DNA of 64,000 bases from Paguma larvata. Lineage: Eukaryota > Chordata > Mammalia > Carnivora > Viverridae. Under the pieces are notes generated by a model. It was not told the DNA's origin and did not search any database. It saw only the letters and a list, made by a program, of their open reading frames with translations. The stretch is from contig CM057825.1 of NCBI GenBank assembly GCA_030068075.1, positions 81,173,123 to 81,237,122 on the forward strand. The letters are read 5' to 3'. This document shows positions 1 to 6,818 of the stretch, one piece after another. The position numbers and the translations under genes were made by a program. Positions within the stretch are counted from its first letter, which is position 1, and each line of letters begins with the position of its first letter.

Positions 1-82
1 TCTTCATGAACACTGTTAGGCCCCAGTGGATTCAATTATGCCCTTGACTTCAGTTAGAAAAGCCAGGAAGTTTCCTTTTTTA

Positions 83-313
83 TGTTTTTAATTATTTTTA
101 ATTTTTTAATGTTTATTAATTTTTGAGAGAGAGAGAGAGACACTGCATGAGCAGGGAAGGGGCAGAGAGAGAGGGAGACACCGAATCTGAAGCAGCTCCA
201 GGCTCTGAGCTGTCAGCACAGAACCTGATGCAGGACCCGACTTCACGAACGGTGAGATCACGACCTGAGATGAAGTCGAGGCTTAATCAACTGAGCCACC
301 CAGGTGCCCCAGT
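83..313 (-). mobile_element. CAN-SINE (felid SINEC type), antisense
   Basis: This is a tRNA-Lys-derived SINE read on the minus strand. A T-rich tail, a GAGAGA tract and the block AGGCTCTGAGCTGTCAGCAC are followed by the tRNA-like head, ending CTGAGCCACCCAGGTGCCCC at 310. Imperfect target-site duplications (TSDs) AAGTTTCCTTTTTTA (68-82) and AAATTTCCCTTTTTA (from 314) flank it. It is moderately diverged from the younger copies in the window. An open frame at 123-329 is only SINE sequence and is not a gene. Confidence 0.93.
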
Positions 314-643
314 AAATTTCCCTTTTTAAATAGAGCCAGTCTTGGTTGGATTTTCTGTGTCTTTCAGTTAAAACATCCCTAAATTGCCGAAGGTAAAGTG
401 AGAGACGAGAGTAGAAAAGACACGTCTCAATCTTCACAATGTTGCCCCGGGCTCATCAGGCTTGCATTTAGCTTGCTTCTCCCAGGTATGAGTCTAGGTT
501 ATGATTTCCCCGGAGTGCAGCTTTCCCAGGGTAAACAATGCCATGGGATTGTGAACTTCTCACAGGTTTCTTTTGCTCATTCTTTTCAGTACCTGCCTTC
601 TTCCTTTGTGATTTTTGTTTCTAAGAAACATACCTTTTCTTTT
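314..643. other. Unique sequence, nothing recognised
   Basis: This is the spacer between two SINEs. An open frame of 90 codons (398-670) has no recognisable domain, ends in SINE sequence and is best read as chance. No repeat family was recognised. Confidence 0.5.
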
Positions 644-865
644 TTCCTTTTTTTAGTTTATTTATTCTGAGAGGGAGAGAGTCTGTGTGTGTGTGCGAGT
701 GAGGAAGGGGCAGAGAGAAAGGGAGAGAGAATCCCAAGTAGGCTCTGTGCTGACGGCACGGATGTCCTGTGCTGATGTGGGGCTTGATCTCAAGAATCAT
801 GAGATCATGACCTAAAGTGGAATCAACAGTTGGGCAGTTAACCAACTGAGCCACCCTGGCACCCC
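644..865 (-). mobile_element. CAN-SINE, older subtype, antisense
   Basis: It is antisense, with a tail at about 650 and head ACCAACTGAGCCACCCTGGC ending near 865. The internal part reads AGAGAATCCCAAGTAGGCTC rather than the felid form ACACAGAATCTGAAGCAGGC, which marks an older subfamily. The TSDs are AACATACCTTTTCTTTT (627-643) and AACATGCCTTTTTCTTT (866-882). The minus-strand open frame at 621-854 is SINE-derived. Confidence 0.9.
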
Positions 866-1598
866 AACATGCCTTTTTCTTTATATGGTGGTCCTCATAT
901 GATTATTGAGAAAAAGTCCATGAGAGATGAAAGTGAATAATCATTACAGGGAACGAATTGTTGGGGAGACTTCTTATTTGGAGGCTGTACTTCCATTTGG
1001 GGTCTTTTGCATTCCAGGCCACTCAATTCATCCTCTGTCTTTGCATTTGTCTTCCAGCCTTCTTTCCATCGGATCTATTTCTTACTGTCACATTCTGAGC
1101 AGATTTTGAAAAACGGTGAATGAAAAATCTCAAGTCTATTAATGCTAGCCGAAAATGAAAACGAAAGATAATATTGGCCTGTGCGACAGGCACATTCACC
1201 TGATCATCTGCCCTGAAGTAATCCGGCGAAGCAAGTTGAGAAATCTGTGTCACTCACACGCATACTTGAACAGAACTGCCAAAGCTTGTCTAGGCAAGTT
1301 TTCTCACTAGGCAAAATCTATTTACGACAAAACCTTGTTCATTTATTTCCAATATTACTTTGTGAAAGTGTGTATATTTACACATATGAAATATATACCC
1401 CCAACGCTGAAAATTTTTAATCACAAGATAAATCCCTTTCTTTTAGATTATAAATTGTGAAAAATAAGATGTAGCTTAATTCTATATTAAGAGGAAATTG
1501 TAAAATAAAAGTATTTAAGATTAGTAGTAAACCCATGTATGCTTTTTGGCTTTGGTTTTTTTCACATATTGACTTAATTTTGTCATGATTTGCTTTAT
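866..1598. other. Unique sequence, nothing recognised
   Basis: AT-rich sequence between the older SINE and the antisense L1. Two open frames of 60-76 codons on opposite strands overlap at 927-1253 and look like chance. No repeat, RNA gene or promoter was recognised. Confidence 0.5.
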
Positions 1599-1667
1599 TT
1601 TTTTAAGTTTTTATTTTAATTCAAGGTAACATAGAGTGGTATAATAGTTTCAGGTGTTCAATATAGT

Positions 1668-1896
1668 AAATTTTTAAATTAAAAAAATAATTTTTTAAAT
1701 GTTTATTTATTTTGGAGAGAGAGAGAGACACACACAGCGTGAGCTGGGGAGGAGCAGAAAGAGAGGGAGACACAGAATCTGAAGCAAGCTCCAGGCTCTG
1801 AGCTGGCAGCACAGAGTCAGATGCGAACTCACAAACCATGAGATCATGGCCTGAGCCAAAGTTGGAAGCTTAAGCAACTGAGCCACCCAGGCGCCC
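1668..1896 (-). mobile_element. CAN-SINE, antisense, left member of a SINE pair
   Basis: It is antisense, with its A-tail complement at about 1680-1700, block AGCTGGCAGCACAGAGTCAG, and head ending AGCCACCCAGGCGCCC at 1896. It appears to sit in the A-tail of the neighbouring SINE at 1908-2120: TAAATTTTT on its left resembles TTAATTTTT on its right. The outer pair of duplications (CAATATAGT) belongs to the combined insertion. Confidence 0.9.
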
Positions 1897-1907
1897 TTTA
1901 ATTTTTC

Positions 1908-2120
1908 TTTTTAATGTTTGTTTGTCTTTGAGAAAGAGAGAGAGAGATAGAGCACGAGTGAGGGAGCGGCAGAGAGATAGGGAGACACGGAATCCAAAGC
2001 AGACTCCAGGCGCTGAGCTGTCAGTACAGAGCCTGATGCAGGGCTCAAACTTGTGAACCGTAAGATCATAACCTGAGCCGAAGTCAGATGCTCAACTGAC
2101 TGAGCCACCCAGGCACTTTA
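1908..2120 (-). mobile_element. CAN-SINE, antisense, right member of a SINE pair
   Basis: It is antisense, running from TTTTTAATG at about 1910 to GAGCCACCCAGGCACT at 2117. The copies of CAATATAGT at 1659-1667 and 2121-2129 bracket both SINEs. This host 9-mer is single-copy in the L1 3' UTR, so it marks this SINE's original target site, with the left-hand SINE landing later in its tail. Confidence 0.9.
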
Positions 2121-2433
2121 CAATATAGTGATTTAACACTTCCACACAACACTCTGTGCTCATGACAAGTGCCATCCTTAATCCCCATCACCTATTTAAC
2201 CCATTCCCCTGCCCACCTCCTCTCCTAACCATGTTTGTTATTTATAGTTAAGAATCTGTTTCTTGGTTTGCATTTTTGCCTTTGCTTGTTTGTTTGTTTC
2301 TTAAATTCAACATACGAGTGAAATCATATGGTATTTGTCTTTCTGTGACTAACTTATTTTGCTTAGCATAATATTTGCTATCTATCCACTTCATTGCAAA
2401 TGGTAAGATTTTGTTATTTTTTATGGATGCATA

Positions 2434-2475
2434 ATATTCACATATATGTGAATATATATGGTATATATATATACA
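2434..2475. repeat. AT-rich palindrome and (TA)n tract inside the L1
   Basis: Positions 2434-2455 form a perfect 22-bp palindrome (half-site ATATTCACATA). It runs directly into an ATATAT/GTATAT tract up to about 2475. It lies where the L1 normally has a short TATATA run and so looks like local expansion within the element. Confidence 0.8.
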
Positions 2476-2650
2476 TATACCACAGCTTCTTTATCCCTTC
2501 ATCAGCAGATGGACACTTGAGTTGTTTCCAAAGTTGAGCATCTTTTTCATGTGTCTATTGGCCATCTGTATGTCTTCTTTAGAAGAATGTCTATTCGTGT
2601 CTTCTGCCCATTTTTAAATTAGATTTTTTGTTGTTTGGGTGTTGAGTTTT

Positions 2651-2940
2651 GTTGTTGTTTTTCAAAGAGATACAAGTTCATTGAATATACCACAAGGGAG
2701 CAGTAGGAAGGATAGCAAAGGAGAGACTCTCTGTGATGAGGCAGTGGGGAGGGGCCACAGTTATAGGGAGGAATGAAAGAGTATAAGGACATATGGAATT
2801 TCCCTTTTTTTGGTAATCTTAAAAAGTGCATCTGGTTGTAAATGGTCAGTTATGGCCTGTGGCCATTTCAAAGTGGGTCACTTAGTAAGCCTGTTTTCTT
2901 CAGATCAGTGGTCACTGCGGGCCTTTTTGCTTTGGTTGGT
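2651..2940 (-). mobile_element. Unclassified retro-insert within the L1
   Basis: The L1 sequence breaks at GTTGAGTTTT (2641-2650) and resumes at GGTGAGTTTTAAAAG (2939), so about 290 bp of foreign DNA lies between near-duplicate TGAGTTTT sequences. Read on the minus strand it ends with TTCAATGAACTTGTATCTC, then an A-rich AAAAACAACAACAAAA tail. This resembles a degenerate poly(A) signal and tail. It could be an LTR fragment or a processed transcript end; I do not recognise the family. No coding potential was seen. Confidence 0.6.
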
Positions 2941-4012
2941 GAGTTTTAAAAGTTCTTTATATGTTTTGGATACTAACCCTTTATCAGATCTCTCATTCCA
3001 TAGGTAGCCTTTTAGTTTTGTTGTTTCCTTCACTGTGCAGAAGCTTTTTATTTTGATGAGGTCCCAATAGTTTATTTTTGCTTTCATTTCCCTTACTTAG
3101 GAGACACATCTAAAAAAATGTTGCTATGGCTGTTGTCAAAGAGGTTACTGCCTGTGTTCTCTGGGATTTTGATGGTTTCATATCTCACATTTAGGCCTTT
3201 AATTCATTTTGAATTTATTTTTGTTTTTAGTGTAAAAAAAGTGGTCCAGTTTCATTCTTTTGCATGTTGCTGTCCAGTTTTTCCATCACCACTTGTTGAA
3301 AAGACTTTTCACATTGGGTATTCTTTCCTGATTTGTCAAAGATTAGTTGACCATATAGTCGTGGGTTCATTTTTGGTTTTTTTTATTCTGTTCTATTATC
3401 TGTGTGTCTATTTTTGTGCCAGTACCATACTTGTTTGATCACTACAGATTTGCAAGATGCCTGAAGTCCAGAATTGTGATGCCTCCCACTTTGCTTTTCA
3501 TTTTCCAAGGTTGCTTTGGCTCTGCAAGGTCTTTTTTGGTTCTATACAAATTTCAAGATTGTTTGTTCTAGTTCTGTAAAAACTGTTGTTGGTATTTTGA
3601 TTTGGATTGCATTAAATGTGTATATTGCTTTGGGTAGTATAGACATTTTAACAGTATTTGTTCTTCCAATCCTTAATCATAGAGTGTCTTTCCATTTCTT
3701 TATGTCATCTTCAATTTCCTTCATCAGTGTTTTAGTTTTCAGTTCTTTCACCTCTTTGGATAGGCTTATTCCTAGGTATCTTATTGGTTTTGGTGCACTT
3801 GTAAATGGGATCGATTCCTTAGTTTCCCTTTCTGCTATTTCATTATTGATGTATAGAAATGCAATAGATTTCTGTGAGTTGATTTTGTACCCTGTGACTG
3901 TGCTGAATTCATTTATCAGTTCTAGCAGTTTTTTGGTAGAGTCTTTTGGGTTCTCTATAGAAAGAGTCATGTCACCTGCAAATATGAAAGTTTTAGTTTT
4001 AATGAAACCCAT
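2905..4012 (-). pseudogene. L1 ORF2 remnant (reverse transcriptase to C-terminal part)
   Basis: In an intact L1, ORF2 encodes the endonuclease and reverse transcriptase used for target-primed retrotransposition. A 111-codon minus-strand frame (4012-3677) covers the RT palm and the start of the thumb, with the family landmarks [23 protein letters not shown] and KEIEDD...KKWKD. At the catalytic site the normal F-A-D-D is F-A-G-D (residues 11-14 of this frame), so the first active-site aspartate is lost. A second piece (3087-2905) contains the AKIN-WDL-K-KSFC region in a different frame, so at least one frameshift lies between them. The 290-bp insert and stop codons complete the inactivation. 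It is a decayed copy with no host function implied. Confidence 0.88.
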
Positions 4013-4500
4013 ATATGTTCTACTTCAAAACCCTTCTCCAGGTTTTAATGGCTGCCTAAAATTCCTTTAATGTGGATAGAAATTTTATTTTACAATTTTT
4101 GGTGAAAGGCTAAATGTACAAGTACAACTTTTTTTCACACTAAAGTTTAATTTCAGTTAAACCTTTCTTTCTTATGAAGAAGGTTTAATAATGGATATGA
4201 TATTGGAGACCCACAGAAAGATGCATAAAAGTATGGAGAAGGGCGTCTTTAAGAAGTTGGGGACAAATTTTAGTTTCATAATAAAATTACTTTTTATACT
4301 TCAGCCTATAAGAGCAAATTTACTTGTGACTATTTTTTTCCAACTACAATCATTTGTCAAGGACCTGAGAAAATGGCCAAATCAGTTTCCCCTATTTTGT
4401 TTTAATTGCTATAGATATTGCCTAATGAAAGATTAGAACTGATGGAAATAAAGTAGATTTTCCTTTAGAACCTGTTTACATTTAAGGGCCTAATATATTT
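4001..4500. other. Unique AT-rich sequence
   Basis: I recognised nothing between the truncated L1 and the CTTT repeat. An 81-codon open frame (4191-4436) has no recognisable domain. Confidence 0.45.
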
Positions 4501-4545
4501 TTTCTCTTCTTTTTCTTTCTTTCTTTCTTTCTTTTTCTTTTTTTG
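4501..4545. repeat. (CTTT)n polypyrimidine microsatellite
   Basis: CTTT/TTCT units are tandemly repeated. They lie directly beside a short antisense L1 3' end, so the tract may have grown from that element's A-tail complement. Confidence 0.85.
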
Positions 4546-4555
4546 GATCCACTTA

Positions 4556-4634
4556 TTTTTATTTTTGTTTATTTATTTTTAATATAATCTATTGTCAAAT
4601 TGGCTAACATATAGTGCGTACCATGTACTCTTTG
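4556..4634 (-). mobile_element. Felid L1 3' end, severely 5'-truncated, antisense
   Basis: The plus strand reads TATTGTCAAATTGGCTAACA after a T-rich stretch, which is the reverse complement of the felid L1 3' terminus. Only about 80 bp survive. The boundary on the right (near CTCTTTG) is approximate. Confidence 0.8.
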
Positions 4635-4727
4635 TTTTTTTCTTTATATTATTAACTTTTAACACCATCATTTTAACATCTTCTACTTTCCCCCACACCG
4701 ATTTGCTCAAATATCATGTTAGATATT

Positions 4728-4957
4728 GGGACATCTGGGTGGCCAGTCAGTTAAGCATCCAGCCTTAGCTCAGGTCATGATCTCACAGTTTGAGAGTTTG
4801 AGCTTCATGTTGGGCTCTGTGCTGACAGCTTGGAGCCTGGAGCCTGCTTCAGATTCTGTGTCTCCTTCTCTCTCTTTCCCTCCCCAACTCATGTCCTCTC
4901 TCTTTCTCTCTCTTTCTCTCTGTCTCTCTCTCTCAATAATAAATAAGCATTTAAAAA
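4728..4957 (+). mobile_element. CAN-SINE, sense, with perfect TSD
   Basis: It is sense-oriented: head GGGACATCTGGGTGGCCAGT, then TCAGGTCATGATCTCACAG, GGGCTCTGTGCTGACAGC, a long CT-rich tract and the A-tail. Exact 15-bp TSDs ATCATGTTAGATATT flank it at 4713-4727 and 4958-4972. The body is moderately diverged, but the TSD is intact. Confidence 0.95.
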
Positions 4958-5174
4958 ATCATGTTAGATATTGATATTGGTCAGTTAAGTTTGAAACATT
5001 CTCATAACTGGGATTCTTTAGAGCATCTTTTCTCAGGATCTTTATTATGTTAAAGCACATTGTGAATCTCAAAGAGGGAGATTATCCAGAGATTTTCAAA
5101 TTCATGGAATCTTTTTATTTTTCTTCCAGAACACCCATTTATACCTCATATGACGCAGTTGTTTCTCAGAAAAC

Positions 5175-5228
5175 AGATATATACATATATATGTATATAT
5201 ATGTACATACATATACATACATACATAA
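5175..5228. repeat. (TA)n/(TACA)n microsatellite
   Basis: It is a compound ATATAC/ATGTAT repeat of alternating purine and pyrimidine. Nothing suggests a gene here; an open frame across it (5047-5262) encodes only a Tyr/Ile/Thr repeat. Confidence 0.85.
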
Positions 5229-5792
5229 GATAGTGACAAGAAAATTGTGCTTTTGTCATTAGTTTGGATCAGATTTTCAGCCCTTACTGAACTAGTTAAT
5301 TATGCCTGTCTTCAATACTTGAGCTTCTGTCTAGCCCCTTTCCACCTTTCTACCAGGCTCAAAAGTGAGATTGAAAGTCATGATGCCATCATCATCAGTG
5401 CAAACTTATCCTGGTATTGGACATCTCCAGGATAAATCCATCTCAAACTAGGTTGATAATGGTGCCCTTTACATACAAAGATTTCTACCATTCAAGGGAA
5501 AATTTAACCTTTTTCCCAAATTTCCCCTTCTACAATTATTCTCTGCTCAGAATTGAAAAAAGGCAGAGTCTGATAAAGAATTTGGAGTGAAAGATATAGA
5601 ATGATGTCTGATTTTGTTGATCCAACCAAATGCCTTCTTTTCAGATTTTAACAATGAATAATAACAAAAAACTAAAAGGAAATTAGATTGTTGATTCCGA
5701 TTACCAAATAATCACTTAATTTCAAACTTTCTCATTTTTATTTTTATTGTATTGATATTCCTGTCTTTTTTCTTGCTCTTTTCTTTAAAAGT
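5229..5792. other. Unique sequence, nothing recognised
   Basis: This AT-rich spacer has no recognised repeat, coding exon or RNA gene. Confidence 0.45.
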
Positions 5793-5808
5793 CAGTATTT
5801 TTATTTTT

Positions 5809-6033
5809 ATTTTTTATTTATTTTTTAAAAATATTTTTTAATGTTTTTATTGATTTTTGAGACAGAGAGACAGAGCATGAGTGGGGGAGGAGCAGAGAGA
5901 GAGGGAGACACAGAATCTGAAGCAGACTTCAGGCTCTGAGCTGTCAACACAGAGCCCGACACGGGGCTTGAACTCACTGACTGCAAGATCATTACCTGAG
6001 CCGAAGTCGGATGCTCAACCACCCAGGTGCCCC
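5809..6033 (-). mobile_element. CAN-SINE, antisense, with A-box deletion
   Basis: It is antisense, with TSD CAGTATTTTTATTTTT at 5793-5808 and 6033-6048. The body is close to the felid consensus. The head reads GGATGCTCAAC directly joined to CACCCAGG at about 6019. Nine bases present in its neighbours (CGACTGAGC, part of the tRNA-like A box on the other strand) are missing, so the internal Pol III promoter should be damaged. Confidence 0.93.
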
Positions 6034-6122
6034 AGTATTTTTATTTTTTGAAATATTTTCTTATTGTACTCAGTTGATATTAATACTCATCATATCATTA
6101 AGATTACATCTTTTATTATTTA

Positions 6123-6358
6123 TTTTTAATGTTTATTTATTTATTTTGAGAGAGAGAGCATGTACATGCACCTGTGAGTGGGGGTGGGGGACGGTACAGA
6201 GACAGAGGGAGAGAGAGAATCCCAAGAGAGATGCTCCACAGCATCAGCTAGCAGCCCAACCCAATGCAAGCCTTCATCCCATGAACTGTGAAATCATGAC
6301 CTGAGCTGAAATTCAGAATTGGACACTTAGTGATTGAGCCAACCACGTGCCCCATATG
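6123..6358 (-). mobile_element. CAN-SINE, older subtype, antisense
   Basis: It is antisense, with a TTTTAATGTTTATTTATTTA tail and the older internal form AGAGAGAATCCCAAGAGAG. The head is degenerate, ending GAGCCAACCACGTGCCCC near 6353. The TSD TTTTATTATTTA is at 6111-6122 and 6359-6370. Confidence 0.88.
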
Positions 6359-6429
6359 TTTTATTATTTATAAGTGAACATATGATATTCAGCTTTGGAA
6401 AAATGTACATAGTCAAAAGTATACAATTA

Positions 6430-6646
6430 GGGGTGCCTGGGTGGCTCAGTCGTTTGAACCTCCGACTTCAGCTCAGGTCATGATCTTGCGGTCTGTGAGT
6501 TCAAGCCCCACGTTGGGCTCTGTGCTGACAGCTCAGAGCCTGGAGCCTGCTTCACATTCTGTGTCTCCCTCTCTCTCTGCCCCTCCCCCACTCATGCTCT
6601 GTCTTTCTCTGTCTCAAAAATAAATAAACATTAAAAAAATTTTTTT
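6430..6646 (+). mobile_element. CAN-SINE (felid type), sense, near-consensus
   Basis: Head GGGGTGCCTGGGTGGCTCAG at 6430, then the full body with TGTGTCTCCCTCTCTCTCTG and the tail ATAAATAAACATTAAAAAAA. A 14-bp exact TSD AAAGTATACAATTA is at 6416-6429 and 6647-6660. It is one of the better-preserved copies, suggesting a fairly recent insertion. The 6441-6623 open frame is SINE-derived. Confidence 0.96.
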
Positions 6647-6782
6647 AAAGTATACAATTATAATGATAAAGTATTTATAAAATAAAAAGCTAAGAAGAGA
6701 TCAAAGAGTTTTAGAAAGAGGAGGAACCCAGAATATCCTTGCTATGCAAGAGAAATGGGTTCTCAGAAACCTTAGGATTTAA

Positions 6783-6783
<1 letters not shown>

Positions 6784-6816
<33 letters not shown>
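6784..6816. repeat. (GT)n microsatellite, about 16 units
   Basis: Uninterrupted GT dinucleotides. The length and purity make it a likely polymorphic marker. Confidence 0.95.

Positions 6817-6818
<2 letters not shown>

Larger units (their letters stand above)
1599..4000 (-). mobile_element. Carnivore L1, antisense, 5'-truncated and rearranged
   Basis: The plus strand reads the reverse complement of an L1 3' end and the second half of ORF2. It opens with the L1 3' terminus (TTTAATTCAAGGTAACATAG) at about 1611. ORF2 landmarks run from about 2250 to 4000 and include a reverse-transcriptase tail that reads well on the minus strand. The element stops inside the RT domain, so the 5' half is missing. 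It is interrupted by two SINEs and by a 290-bp insert (2651-2940). It also has an internal deletion near 2532, where sequence normally several hundred bases apart is fused. No clear TSD was found for the L1 itself. Confidence 0.92.

Noticed and set aside
3516..4070. The longest open frame in the window (184 codons, plus strand)
   Set aside because: It is antisense to the L1 ORF2; the minus strand of the same DNA encodes recognisable reverse transcriptase. The plus frame is a shadow.
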